A stretch of 64,000 nt of DNA from Pseudorasbora parva (taxonomy: Eukaryota; Chordata; Actinopteri; Cypriniformes; Gobionidae). Position numbers and translations under genes: made by a program. Where the stretch lies: contig NC_090173.1 in the NCBI RefSeq assembly GCF_024679245.1, positions 10,365,428-10,429,427 on the forward strand. The letters are read 5' to 3'. The notes beneath the pieces are model-generated. The model saw only the letters and a program-made list of their open reading frames with translations. It was not told where the DNA came from and ran no database searches. This document shows positions 26,501 to 41,500 of the stretch, one piece after another (the stretch's first letter is position 1; every line of letters begins with the position of its first letter).

Positions 26501-29500
26501 GCAAGCAGATAGAGCAACCACTGACTACCATATTAGAGAAAGAAATACTATGGTAGTCAATGGTTACAACTGTCTGCTTTGTTACAAACATTCTTCAAAA
26601 TTCAACAGAAGAAAGAAACTCATACAGGTTTGGAACAACTTGAGGAGGAGAAAATGATGACAAAAGTTTCATTTTTGGGTGAGCTATCCCTTTAATAAAG
26701 AAGTACAACCTCTGCAGAAGCTCAGGGAGCTCTTAGTTAAGAACTGAAATGTGTATTTATTTATTTCTCACTTTCATTATTTGTTTATGTATTTGTTATA
26801 TAGTTTGACTGGTGATGCGTGACTGCATGAATTTATAAAGCTCTGCAGTGAAGCATGACTGTGGCGGAGGGGGCGTGGTTTAGTGAGGTCTGCACGAAAA
26901 TGGAGAGTTGGAGAAAGATTGCTGTGAACAAGTTATATTGAACTGAGTTGTTGACTGCGCTGTGAGCACGACCTTCATTTGTTTCTACATCGACAGTTCT
27001 GAATAAACACGAGTCCCAGTCACGCCAAGCCTGTCTACTTCCTCCTTATTCTAAGAACTTTGTTACATTGACAAAAAGGGAAGACGTACCTGTAACTCGC
27101 CGGTTACTTTTATGTTTTTCCGTGCTGGCATGTCAGTCAGTGGCGGCTTTCTCTTGACTACTAACGTCCACTTCACAATGACACTTTTCACAATGTGTGA
27201 TTTTGATATATATTCGTTCCCTTTTGTCCATTCTGGGTCTGACGTTTCGGCATGTAACTTTATGATATGACATAGCCAGCACATCATGCTTACGTTTTTA
27301 ACCAATGATATATCAGATATTTATTTGACACCCCTTTCAGCCAATCATTTATTTGACTAGAGATCTCTGGGCATTAGACGCTATATGCTGCTGCCTGTGT
27401 CGCAATAAAGATTCTAGAGTGGATTTTTTTTAGGCTTAGGCTTTTTTATTATTATTAAGCGTGACTCCAAAAAGGAGGAAAAACAAGTGTCTGGCTTGAG
27501 GTTGTACCGGACAGGGCTTAAAATCCAGACTGTCCAGTCAAAATCTGGCGGTATAGCAACCCTAATGCCGCTGGACACACACACCGCTGCAATCTTACAA
27601 TTGCTGTTTTTAGAGGTGAGACTGGAAACGAGCGATTGCTTTACAACTCTCGACTATTTATACCCGTATGTCCGGGTGGCAGTGACAAGGCATGCAATGG
27701 GCAATGTCCTTGGCTCATTTTGTTACCACTTGGAGGTAATTGGGCTCCCAGGCGAGACCCCATGAGACCCGTAAGTCTAACATAACTGCAAACATGGCTG
27801 ACAGAATGGAAACCGCAGTATCCAGAAATGTCAGAGGTGCAGCATGTAAGCGGAGCTATCCAATACTTGCATGTTCAAATACATAAACAAAAAATAAGGG
27901 TAATTGTCAAAGAAAAAAAAACCTGTGTCCATAAAGTACATAGGTGTTGTACATTATAAACCAGTTAGTTCCAGTCCTTGATTCTGATTGGTCAATAGCT
28001 GTGTTTTATTCACAATAAAACAAGGCTATGAACGCTTCACCCAATGGTTCTGTGTATCACTGAACAACACCCTTAGCAACCACTCTTAGTAATGTAACAT
28101 ATATTTTTTCTCATTAAAGGTGTCATGAACTGGCTTGTTAAAGATTTTATACTGTTGGCTGGGATAAACTTATGACGTTCCCATGGTTTTTACATTTAAA
28201 AACATCATGATGAATTAGTAATAGGCTATTTTCTGCCCTGGTTTTGAGGCTCTCTCCTGAATGCTCAGATTTTATGGGCGTGCCGCACTGAAGACTAGGA
28301 AGTAAACGTCCACGGACAGGATTGGAGAAGATTTGCATATTTAATGAGCTTCAGCTCCCTTGTCAGTACATTCGGGAATTGTTTTGAAGCGTGGGGGAAA
28401 CTGCAACCGGAATGATTCTCTCGATCACAGGGCTCGTAAACGTCTTTATCAAACAAACACAATGATTTATTTCTCATATATCTGCGATTGATTGGAATGT
28501 TATTTTTGTATTACTTGGCCCGCCTGATCTGCGGATATAAGTGTGAACCGTGCATCACACACACAAACACACACACACTAATTTGCTTAGAAGTTCGATA
28601 CGGTTTAGCTATATGTAGGCCTATGTCATGTCAGCCACAAGTTGTTAGGCGGGGCTACTGAATCAGGTGTTATTCATCTTCTGTTGAGGCGGTTTCACCA
28701 TACGATTACAAAAAGTGTGGCATATTCTTAGATTGAGCGTTTACTGGGTCTGGTGTCAATAAAAGCTTTTCTTTGACTAACAAAGACATTTTCAGCTCTG
28801 AAGCTTACAGGATATTCTTATAATAATAATTAATCATTTGCTACATTTATATCGCTCTTTTCTGGGTCCTCAAAGCGCTTTACATATAGAAGGGGGGCGA
28901 TCTCCTTAACCACCATTAATTAGCAGCACCACCTGGATGATGAGACGGCAGCCATATTGGGCCAGAACCTCCACCACACACCAGCTGATTGGTGGAGAGG
29001 AAACAGAGTGATTAAGCCAATCAGGAGAGGGGGATGATTAGGAGGCCATGATGGACAGAGGCCAATGGGCAAATTTGGCCAGGATGCCGGGGTTACACCC
29101 CTACTCTTTATCTAAGGACATCCTGGGATTTTTAATAACCACAGGACCTCGGTTTAACGTCTCATCTGAAGGACGGTGCTCTTTGACATGTTAGAACCCA
29201 CACAGACCACAGGGTGAGCGCCCCCTGCTGGCCTCACTAACACCTCTACCAGCAGAAACCTAGTTTTCGCAGGAGGTCTCCCATCCAGATACTGACCAGG
29301 CTCAGGCCTGCTGATATGGCTGAAGGCCTTTTTACAATGACCATTTTGTATATCAAAAGCTCAAGGGGAACTTGATTTCTCAATTCATGAACTCTTTAAT
29401 ATTGTTCATTGAAGCTTGTATTGAGAGAGAGATTAAGTAACAGTGTATTACCTGCAGTCATCATATTCCTTAAGGTCAGTCCCATGTTCATAATAACAAA

Positions 29501-32500
29501 AATCAGTTGAAAGTCCACTGTGATATCTTGTCCTTTTAACAGTAAAAGGGTCTTCCTGAGTCCTGACAGTGACAGTGCTCATTTGTCATTTGCGTCTATT
29601 TCCTGTGTTCATTTCACTATAAAAGTCTTAGCTATAACTATTAGTTAACTATTAACTTATTCTTATATGCAATTATAAGTAATATGTAATTTTGGTTATT
29701 GGTTTTGAATTCATTTTGAATTAGTTAATAGTCCTGTGCCTCAACAAGTAAAGTCATGACAATGATACCTTTGTAAATCATAAGCTAATGATTAAAGCAG
29801 ACAACTGGAAGCTAAAATGCATGTCTTGTATATAATATATGTTATTAAGGAATTAAGACACGATGTCATATTTAATTAATAGCAATTAATACATTATTTA
29901 ATCTATTAACCATATAAAATCTTCATTAGTTGCTGATGCAGTAATCATTAATAAATGGGTTAGTTCTTCATGAGTCATACATTAATTCGTGATTATCTGT
30001 GCATCAGTTAAGCATGAATTCATGCATATTAGGGCAACCATATTGTAAAGTGTCACCAATTTGGTATTAAGCAAAGTATTATTACAACAGCATTGTAAAT
30101 AATAGTAGATATACACTGCTGCTTTTTAACATATTTCCCATTATGAATTATGAAACAGCTTAGTTGGTTGCTCTGTTGGGTCGATCCAACCTGTGTGACT
30201 TTCCGTCTTCTGTGTAACACAAAAAGATATTGAACAGACAACATTTTCCATCTTCAAAAAATGTCTCCTTTAAAGAGACGTGGGTATCTTTATATGATTT
30301 AATTCAGGGTTTTATTTACATACAAACATAAACACATACGTATAGCATGCCAAATACGGTGACACCCTTTTCACATGTGAAATGAGATAAAATACTATAT
30401 TGAATCACATATAGTTCTGAATTTTTGAGATTAAGTCTCATTGCTTTGACAGATTCATGAAACAGTCAGCTCAAAAATGTGACACTCAAACTGTTCATTT
30501 CAGCAATCATAGAGACAAGGGATATTTCCAAACAGCATTATAGCTCGCTTGAACATTTCTGCTGAATTTATCACATTTGTATTCAGTTTATTTGAGGTGA
30601 TGAGGTAAAGGCATCAGTATAGAGGTAGACTCAGCCCTTTGATGTATTGCTCTTTTATCAGAAAATTTAAAAACTAATTATTTTTGTTAAGTTTCAATAA
30701 AGTCTGTTTTTTTTTTCATTGGGGAGAACGACCACACTGATCCTTCATTTTTTAGAAATGTGAAATCATAATTGTTATTAATATTTATGTTGTTTTCATG
30801 TGTAATTTGTAACTTGCACCATTGTCATCATTTCTGCAGACAGGAGAACGTCCACAGTCAGAGGAACATCTGCAGACAGATAAACCTTCAAAGACAGATG
30901 AGTCTGATGATGATAAGTCATCTCCTATAATATCAGGTAAAAATATTTATTTATTAATTAATTTTTAAGCAATTTATCTAGGAAAATGTAATCACTAAGA
31001 CAGAATTAATCATATCATTGTTGGTGTTAGTGCAAAAACTGCTGAGTTTTAGTCCCAACTCAAGATCCTTTCCTGATTCAGTTGTCTTCACTCAGTCCTT
31101 TGGGGTGATGAAGTTTCTGAAACTAAATCGGTCTGATCTCATTCTTTTCACAATATCATGCATTCTACTTGGGCAGGTGCCCAGTGGCACCGAAAGTGGA
31201 TACTCACCTTCTCTGGCTATTGGGGAATCTTAATAATCATTGGTTCTTCATCTCATAAACACTGGTTACCATGCTATCCTCTTATTCTTAATAATTTTGT
31301 AAAAGGAAAAATTGCTTTGCAAAATAATGTTTGAATGGAAGGAATTGACTTCAATTGAATGTGTGGTTATGTAATCAGAATACTTTTTTCAAGTAATTAG
31401 TAAAGTAATGCACTGCTTTTAAAAATTACAACAAAATAGTTACTTCTTAAAGTAAGTAACGGAAGTTACTTTGTTCTCTTTCGAGGGAGATCTGTGTCGG
31501 AACAACACTTTGGCCCCGTCCCAAATGGCACTCTTCATGTGCACTTTCGGTCTTCTGGACTTACAATGGACATTGCCTGCACGTGTCCGTTAAATCCACA
31601 AGGCTGTAGAGTGCCCCATCCGTCATTTAAGCTTAAAGAAGTGTGCTTGTGAGCGCCCCCTTTATGGCTGCTATGCGTGCTCTATGCGCACTTCAGCTGA
31701 GCCCGCAAGTCCGCGAGCTACCCAGAGGTCTTCTACCCGGCAGTCAATGCGGCATTACGTTGTGAAAGTGCGGACTAAAAGGAAGACCGTGAGGGTTTAG
31801 GGTCCAATTTGGGACAGGGCCTTTGGCGACGCTCCCTTAGCGTTACTCGTCTGAAGCCTGAATGAAACTAGATCTTGATTGGCGCTACGTCATGACATAG
31901 TATGTGACGGAATACAAGAAGCATCGGCGTCGGAAACAAATAAAACGTGGGTGGGTCAGTAGCGGCTAAGACAAAATATTATAGGTGGGGAAATAGTTTT
32001 GCGGGGGGTCTGGGGGTTTCTCCCCCATAAAAAAATTGATTTCATAGATGTGATTTCCTGCATTATGGTGCATGCGTTTTAGGCCATATCTCTTTCCTAT
32101 ACCAAAAAAGACCTCAAACCAGTCAATACCAATAGTCTAATAAAAAGACTATATTCATTTAACTGCCATAGAAATCAACAGTTTCACAGATAATGATAAT
32201 GAACAAGTTGCATGTTTTTTTTTTGCTCCGTATCCAGACAAAAAAAGTGCCGTTTACTAAACGATTGATTGGGCCAGACAAAATTACAGAAATCACTGAA
32301 TTATTAAATGTGGCTATAGAGTAGGGGTACGACGCATGGCACTAAGTTGACGTATATCGCGAGCATAGGTTCGAATCTGCCTTTTGCCACACTCACTCTA
32401 CTCCATTTCCCCATCACTTATCAGATCGGAAAGGTATTTATTTTCAATAAAAAAAATATATATATTAGAAAAGGGGAAATAAAATATGTGTTTAATAATA

Positions 32501-35500
32501 AGTTTCTTAATAAGTTTCTCGGTTAAGGGGTAGTCGATGTAAGCAGACATGTGCTGAATTAGAGGCGATAAAAGTGAGTGGGTCCAATATCATTGGTCTT
32601 AAAAAGTGGGTGGGTCTTGTCCCACCCACACACAATGGTTCCGACGCCCATGACCAGAAGTATAAAGGAATGCTTGTTTCAAAGGCCCTGTCCCAAATGG
32701 CACAGTTCATGTGCACTTTCGGTCTTGTGGACTTACAATGGCCATTGAGTGCGCGTGTCCATTAAGTCCACAAGACCGTAGGATGTTCCATTCGCCATTT
32801 AAGCTTAAAGAAGGGTGCTCGTGAGCACCCCCTGTGCGGCTGCTATGCCCTTGATGCACACTTCAGCTGAGCCTGCAAGTTCACATGCTACACAGAGGAC
32901 TTCCCGGCAGTCAAAGCGGCATTACGTTGTAAAGTGCGGATTCAAAGCAAGACCGTGATGGTTTAGGGTGCCATTTAGGACGGGGCCAAAGACTGATTTT
33001 CTAGTTCAGTGAAGTCCAGTGGTGTAGTCTACGTGATACGCAGGTATACGCCGTATACCCACTAGGAAAGGACAAGGATTTCCGTATACCCACTTAAAAA
33101 AGCGTGAGGATACGTAACAATATTGTTTTGTGACAGAACTTTCATTCATAAATTCACCACATCTGTGCTGCGAACACAGAATGTGGTTGCGATTGAGAAT
33201 CACTAACGTTTTTGGACAATTGGGACTTCCGTGGACGTCACCTACCAAGGAAAATCAGTTGCTTGGCGGTCTTTTTTGGTGCAAGTTTGAAATTAACTAA
33301 CTAATGTAAAAGAAATTAAACGAAAGCAGACTCAAACTTTGAGTGTTTTCGGAAGCCTGCCCCTAAAGCTACAGCAGCTTCGCCTGACACTTCAGCTGCA
33401 GCAGATGACACGGACGTTACAAAAAATCCAGAAAAAGAGGCTTATGCAATTGTGACGTAACCTGGTAACGTTAAGTAAATCTAGCATGTATTACATGTTA
33501 TCATTAAACATAACTGTAACAGCAGGCAGGGGATTGTTCAGTGACAGTCCCTCCATGATTTCGCGATGTTGCGATCGCAACTATTAACGCATCTTCAACA
33601 AATCCCTGTGAATTCATTGCGACTCGCAATTTTGACCAATCACCGCAACTTTTCTGCAACTTTGACCAATTATTCGCAACGTCCTGATTTTTACATCGAG
33701 CACATCTCTGCAATGTGAGCAAGATGCACTGAAGCTCACTTGCTCATATCTGAGTTAAATCATTAACACCATCACCGCTTACATTACGTTTTATTGAACT
33801 AAATACATTGCAATCGGCTAAAACGAACACGCAGTTTACTTTTCTAAACAAAAGCTCCAAGTCCGTGTTTCTCACACTGTTCGTGTGAATCGCGGCACAG
33901 TTCTGCACGCACACACAAAATACCGGCAGTTCAATGGGGGACGCGCATCTCTTAAAGGGGCCGCGCTATATTCCTCCTCCAGGTATGGTGTGGTTCTGGT
34001 GCACTCACAGGTCCGCATGACAGCTTTCACATTACCAACTTTTCATACGAACTGTGCCCTGTTCTGAGCTAAACTGCCAGTGTAAAAACTCCCTTTATTT
34101 ATATTCCCAAAATGAGAGAAATAACTGCTAATTCCGATTTTTTTACATTTAGGCTTAAGAGAAATGAACTAGTTCTGAAAAACAGCTGTGACCTTTGACA
34201 CTTGCTAGTCTTTATGCTGTATTATTGAATAAGTATGATTTTACTAATAATAAATGTACGTTTGCAAAAGTATTCAATGAGGCCTTTATTCAAGTATTCA
34301 AGGGGGAGAAAAATATTCTTAATTCAAACAGAAAACAAGATTATTTTTCTTACTCCAATGGCAGATTATTTAGCTTATTTTAAGCAAAAACTGGCTAAAT
34401 TTTGTGTATTTTTTTCCAAAAACAAAAAAAAAAATTGTCTGTTGCGATTACGCGATTTTTACTCTTAAAATCTTGTCGTGTCCTGAGCAAGAAACATGTC
34501 AGACTACACGCTGCTACTCTACCAATCATCGCTTGTTACCATAATGTTTGGTTCTTGGTTTTACGATGTTTCATCAAGGGACTACCACAACCAAATAATA
34601 AAGAAAAACGATAGTGATATCCCTCCAGCAACCCAGGGAGTAACGTTACTGGAATTTAACCTTAACAATAGATGGTTTAGAAATAATGTTACATTGTGGC
34701 GGCAAACTTTCACTACTGAATATGCATATGAATGCATGCGCGACACGGAACTGCAGTAAACACACACTGCAAAAAATGCTTTTCTTACTTAGTAATTTTA
34801 CATAAGCAGTCTTTATAATGCTCTCAATTACATGTAGATGCATACTTTATGCATTAGTGAGCGTGGTGGTGCCTGTTGTGTGTCGCTCTGGATGGGTGCG
34901 TATGAGACTGGTATAGGAAAAAAAAAAAAAATCACAGTATACTCACTACAAAAATCTAGACTACACCACTAGTGAAGTCACTGTGTGAAATAAAATGACG
35001 AGTGAACAGTTATGTTCACTAAAGATATGTGTACCCCTATCCTCGCTACATCCCCTGTCGGGACACGCATCTTATGTGTAAACTGTTTGGGAGCGCAGCA
35101 CGCTCGGTCAGCTCTCGAGGGAGCTGGCTGTGAGCACTGTGAAGCACTAAACATCAGAGTGCTGTGTTCCTGTCTGGCCGTGTTTGATGAGGCCGGCCAG
35201 GCTCACATTCCTCGCGGTGCGGATCCTGCATCTGCTGAAGCTGTGCAGTGGCTCAGATCGTGGGGATCGCAAAGGCAACTGGCACTTTCCCAGGCATCAG
35301 ACAGTTCCAATGTTCTCCCTCCACGTGACAAATATATTGTGAACTCCAAGCCAAATATATTGTGTACGGATCGAATCTAGCATTTACCGAGGCAGCATGT
35401 GGATGAAGAGACCATATAAATAATGTTAAAACAGTATCATCTGGTGACAGTGATTTTCTAGACAACTGCTTAGAAGAACCCATGGTGCTGATTGTTGGAG

Positions 35501-38500
35501 CAAGGTCAGATGAGTCTGGGCATTTAAAACCTTTGAGATTAGCATGACCTGGTCTATCAAGACGATGACTGACAACAATCCATGACACTGTCAGGTCTCT
35601 GCTTGCCAAACGGGGCAGTACAAAGTATTAACTCTGCAGGGTGCCCAAACTTTTGCAGACGGCATTTTTTTTTTTTTTTTTTGAAAGTGTAAATGATGGA
35701 AATAAAATTTACTTTTTTTGACTTATTAGTCTAATCTGTCATTTGATGCCTTCTGGAGATTTTTCCATGTTTTCTTGGCGTCTTAATGCACATTAATAAA
35801 AATATTTACCTGGGGTAACCAAACTTTCGATCCCTACTCCCAAAAAATAATATTTTCAAATTCTATCATTTACTTATCCTTGTGTTTTTTAAACCTTTGT
35901 CTTTCTTTCTCACATGGATAAAAACTACAGTAGATATTAAGCAGAATGAAAGGCTCAGTCACCATTCATTTTCACTGATTGGAAAAAAGATGAATACTGT
36001 GAATAAAGTGGCTGTCATTCTGCATTCCATTTTATTTTTATTTTTTATTTTTCTGCATTCCAGATATAAAAGTAACTGGAACAATAAGTGAGTAAACAAC
36101 AAAAGACAGAATTTTTTTTTTTTTTTCTTAGTTGAACCCTAAAATCTTCATTGGTTTTATTTTACAAAGTAGTGCCCTTTTCTCTTTCAGATTCACCTGA
36201 GAACACAGAGATGGCAGGAAAGCAATGGACAAAAGATGTTGAATCTAATGATTATACAAAGGTGAGCATTCAGAGAAATTCTTTATAAGACGTGTTTAAA
36301 ACTGATGCCATTTCTCCCATGATATGTGTCACTGCATGTAGATATCACACAAACTGAAGAAGCTCTGTGAAGTCTTAAGTCATTTTTGGGACTGTAATAG
36401 TCAAGTTCATTGGCATGTTATAGAAAAATATGAAATTATATATAATCTGATTCAAATTTAGCACAGTGTGGATCAATTTTGTAAGGTAAAATGATTTAAA
36501 GGTTAAGCAAAGGTATAATAGTTTAGGTGATTTTTTTTTAACCAGTAGGTGTCCCTGTTCCCAAACTGCTCAGTGAATCTGAAATGGTGCCAAAATGCAG
36601 ATTATTTGAATAAATATATTATTTGATTATCTGACAAAATTCTAGTCAGTCATTGTTGGAAAATCTATTCAGTCAATGTTGAACTCAATAATAAAACAAT
36701 AGACACAACTTTGTTAATGTGATGTCCTGGTCAAAAGTTATAATCTTAAAGCTTATACTATTGTGTTTACTATTGTCGTGATGTGAGTTCCTGAAATTGT
36801 GACCAGGGATGTTGAGAATCTCTTCAGTCAGTGTAACACATATTATTGTTTAATTTCAGTGATAAACAAAAATAAAATCTATATTATTTTAATAATATCA
36901 TAATTACAATCCTGAGAGAGAAAGAAAACTAATGAATACAGAAATTAAACCATCTTCTAATATGGCTAAGTTTAAGATAAAATGCAATAACACAATCAAA
37001 TCAATACTGAATGAGATTCTGTGAGAATGGGACTGAATAAAATACATCTATTATTATTGTGTCTGTTAAACAGAGAGAAAAGGACATTGGACAAAATCTA
37101 CAGCAGCAAAAGACTGAGAAAGAAAACATAGAGCATCTATTTCAAAGACTTATTCACAGAAAAGATAAACTAAGAGCTGGAGAAATTCTTCAGATAACTG
37201 AACATTCATTGCAGTCCCATGAATCCTGTGCTGAAGAGGAACTTGGTTTGAGTTTCATACAAAAACTACTGATGATGAACTACAGAGCAAGATACATTCA
37301 TGTTAATATCAATGAACTGGATCGTACAAAACAAGGAGACTCTGACCTATCTGAAGACAGTAGTGATATATTTGAAGTAAAATCGTTCTCTAATGAAGCA
37401 GCAAGTCAATCTGATCGAATCCACCCGATGGATGTTCAGATGGCCGTGTTTCATTGTGCTGATGGTTTCCTGAAGCAGCTGATGGTCACTAAACTGTCCC
37501 AGTGTCAGTACGCTCTGCCTCTGCTTGTTCCTGATCCATTCACAAGAGAGATTGAGTTTCATCTCTGGACATTCAGACAAATCAACAAGAGCTGGAAGAA
37601 AAACAGCAATGAAAAAATCATCAGTCAAACCCAGTCGATCTATAAGGCACAAACTCCAATGGTGTCTTTCTTCCGGTTTGGCTCTGTGTCTTCATCCAAG
37701 TCTCAGCTGATGAACAATCTGATCAATGAGAAACACAACACGTTCTTCCACAGGAACTGCCCGGGCAGCAGCAGAACCAGAGTCCTGATGGATGGGGTGG
37801 TGGAGATCGCCTGGTTCTGCCCCTCTGGGAAAAACACGGATAAATTCACTGACTGTGTTGCGTTCTGTAATCTACACGGTGATGCTGGAGACCATGAGAA
37901 ACAGCTGCAGATCCTCACTGAAATGGCCTCAGTCAATGTTATTCTTCTACCACGACTGGACAGGAATGACAGAAGTTCAGCAATAATCCAAAACCTGTAC
38001 ACAAATGGAAAGCCACTCATTTGTCTTGTTACAGAAGATGAATCTACTGTAATGCAAATGAATAAAGCGAAATTCAAGATTGGTCTGAAGGACAGAAATC
38101 AGTCAGATGTATCTGACGAACTCAGAAGAGCAATAAATGATTGTCTCCAAGAATCATCTTCTTCTTTCAGACTTGAAGATGTGTCCAAACACACAGGCAT
38201 CAGAGTAGATGAGGAAGATGATGATGACTGCAGGAGAGGAAGAGAAGCAGCACAGCAGATGATGAGTTTACTGGAGAAGAAACATCTGACAGAAATCAAA
38301 GAATCATTTCTGCCCCGTCAGGGGAAACTGTGGCATCAGTGGTGTGAGAAGAACAAAGAACTACATCGACCTCAAGGAGATGACACAGATGAAAAAAACA
38401 TCAGTGGAAAACGAACAGATATGAATAAAATTCGTGAACAGCAGCATGAATCGGACATATGTGAGTTTATTAAGCTCTTTATTAAAGAAATGAACTCAAA

Positions 38501-41500
38501 TGATGAACATGAGAAGAAGTTTTTTCTGAAATATCTTGGAATCCTTCTTGATGAATATATCTCAACTGATCTTTCTGATCTACTCCAAAAGTATAATGAA
38601 AAGTGGTCAACAGTTGTAAAACTAAAAGATATTATTGCAAAATTAGAGGAGTTCAAGACTGAACAAGCTGAACTTGAGAGAATATCTGAGGATCTTCAAG
38701 CTGCATCCTTTGGTTTGGAGCACATCATGAGGGAGATCGGTCAGATCTATGAATCATGTTCATCTGTGAAGAAGAACAAGAAAGACCTACAGTTTGACTT
38801 CTCTCTCCCAAGTCTTGCAGCAGAGATGATGATCTCTGGATTTCCACTGGAGCTGATGGATGGAGATGCTGCTCATGTTCCTCTGATCTGGATCTCTGCT
38901 GTTCTAGATCAACTCATCCAGAAACTGGGACACAAGAGAGTCTTTGTGCTGTCAGTTTTAGGGCTTCAGAGCTCTGGGAAATCCACCATGCTCAATGCCA
39001 TGTTTGGACTCCAGTTTGCCGTCAGTTCTGGCAGGTGCACCAGAGGAGCTTTCATGCAGCTGGTCAAAGTGTCAGACGAGATGAAAACACAGATGAACTT
39101 TGACTATATTCTGGTTGTTGATACGGAGGGACTTCGTGCTCTAGAACTGGCTGGAAGATCAACCAGACATCATGACAATGAATTGGCCACATTTGTTGTT
39201 GGTCTTGGAAATCTGACATTAATCAACATCTTCGGAGAAAACCCATCTGAGATGCAGGACATTCTTCAGATTGTTGTTCAGGCCTTCATGAGGATGAAAA
39301 AGACCAGACTGAATCCCAGCTGTGTGTTTGTGCATCAGAACGTTTCAGACATCACAGCTGGAGAGAAAAACATGGAGGGAAGGAGACGACTGCAGAAGAC
39401 ACTGGATGAGATGACAAAACTCGCTGCTAAAGAGGAAGACAGTGATGCTGAATGTTTCAGTGATATCATTAGATTTGATGTTCAGAATGATGTGAAGTAT
39501 TTCGCTCAGCTCTGGGAGGGCAGCCCACCCATGGCACCACCAAACCCAAACTACTGCGAGAACGTACAAGAACTAAAGAAATTGATTATGACTCATGCCT
39601 CAAAATCACACATAATGATTCTGAAAGACATAAAAGATCGTATTAAAGATCTCTGGGAGGCTTTACTGAAGGAGCGATTCATCTTCAGCTTCAGAAATTC
39701 TCTGGAGATTTCAGCCTACAGGAAACTGGAGACAGAATACAGCAAGTGGACCTGGAGTCTTCGCAGTGCCATGAGGGAAACTGAGAACAAACTACACAAC
39801 CAAATAGAAAATGAAAAAATTCATGAGGTTGAGACAACTAATCTTCAAAGAGAACTGAAGAAGACAAGTGAAGAAGTGGAGAAATCAATGTCTGAATTAT
39901 TTGAAAAAGACAAAGATAAAGATATACTGATTCAGTGGAAAACATCATTTACAATCAAAATTAATTATGTTCAGGAAAATATTGTGAGAGAAACAAAGAG
40001 GAAATTAAATGTGTTTCTTCAGCAGCGAGACATGAAGAAAAAGATTGATGCTCAGAGGACAAATCATGAAAACACTCTCTTTGAAAAGAGCAAAGAACTT
40101 GCCTTAAAACTGAAAGACAAAGCAAATGACGAAGAAACTCTGAAGAAAGCGTTTGATTTGTTTTGGGAACAGAGTGTGAAGAAGATCATCTCGGACACTT
40201 CTCCAATCAGAGACAGTGACATAATGAGAGATGTGAGAGAGATCCTCAGTGAGATCTATGGAAGTGTTTCTGTAGACCCCTGGAAGGAGAGCAGGGATAT
40301 CCTTACTGTGCAGAATTATTCAGATTACATAAAGGTAAAGAAGTCCAGTGGATTTACAGGAGCTTTGACAAATGTCTACAGAGAAACTCAGAAGAAGTTA
40401 GGTAACATTCTATCTAAAGAGGATGAAGCCCAAATAAGAGCATTAGTCACAGATATTGCTCAGCATACAGACACACTGATCATGTCATTTAACATTTCTA
40501 AGATGGGCTACAACATCAGCTGCATTCAGCAACTCATAGATTACATCAAGAAGAGAGTAATGCAACATGAGGAAGTGTCACTGAAATATGTGTTCAAGAC
40601 TGAATTCTTCATGGATTTGGTTCTTTTCATCTGTAAGAGAGCAAACAAGACTATTAATGACCAACAGATCATGTTCAGGGAAGCCAACGATCCTGTAATA
40701 TATGTTGAGAAGAAGAGGGAAGAGTACTATAGTATTTTTAAAAAATATCTTAATGGAGCAACATCAGCTGCCATTTTTGGAGAGATCATCTGTCAGAAAC
40801 TGAAAGAGCCCATTGAGGAGAGCGTCTACAAGAAGACTGCCAGTGAACTGGCTGATGAAATGAGATCAAACTGTGAATCACTGAAAGGAAACAGATCCAA
40901 TATTGAGAAACACATCCTGAAGACACTGGCAGAACAGCTGGACTTTGACAAATACATGAACTACATTCATAACCCCAGAGATTACTTCAAGAGTTTCATC
41001 AGAGATGAAGTCAGTCGGTACATCAATGATAAGTTCAGTGACACTGTTTCACCAAAGATGAAGGAGAACATTAAACTCCTGCAGCAGAAGATCATGAAAA
41101 CAGCTCATGAATCTACTGAACATGTTAAAGAGAACAGCGGAGATGCTGGACTGTGGTTGAAGAGTTTCACACAGCGGCTCTCAGATGAGCTGATCTTCTC
41201 TGAAAAAGACCTCAGTGGAGTGAAGCGTGATGATGTTGATGATTTCAACCTCCTAGAAGATGTGATAAGACAAGAACTTCCTGCTATTATGTCTGATATC
41301 AGCAGTAGATTTAACACAGAGACATTTGACCAAAAACTGGACCTCAAGTTCAGGCCAGATGAGCTTCTGATTGATCACTTCTGTCAGTGCTGTTGGGTTC
41401 AGTGTCCGTTCTGTGGAGCCATCTGCACCAACACCATAGAAAACCATGAGGAAGATCACAGCGTTCCTTTCCATCGTGTTACTGGAGTAAGTGGGATGTA

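Noticed and set aside
29275..29325. 5S rRNA gene
   Set aside because: Only the internal-control part is similar and it is joined to a SINE body and tail; it is a SINE head.
37059..37073. GTG at 37059 as the start of the GTPase protein
   Set aside because: The frame is open across a GTTAAACAG acceptor and GTG is not a normal nuclear start. The exon begins at 37074 in phase with exon 4.
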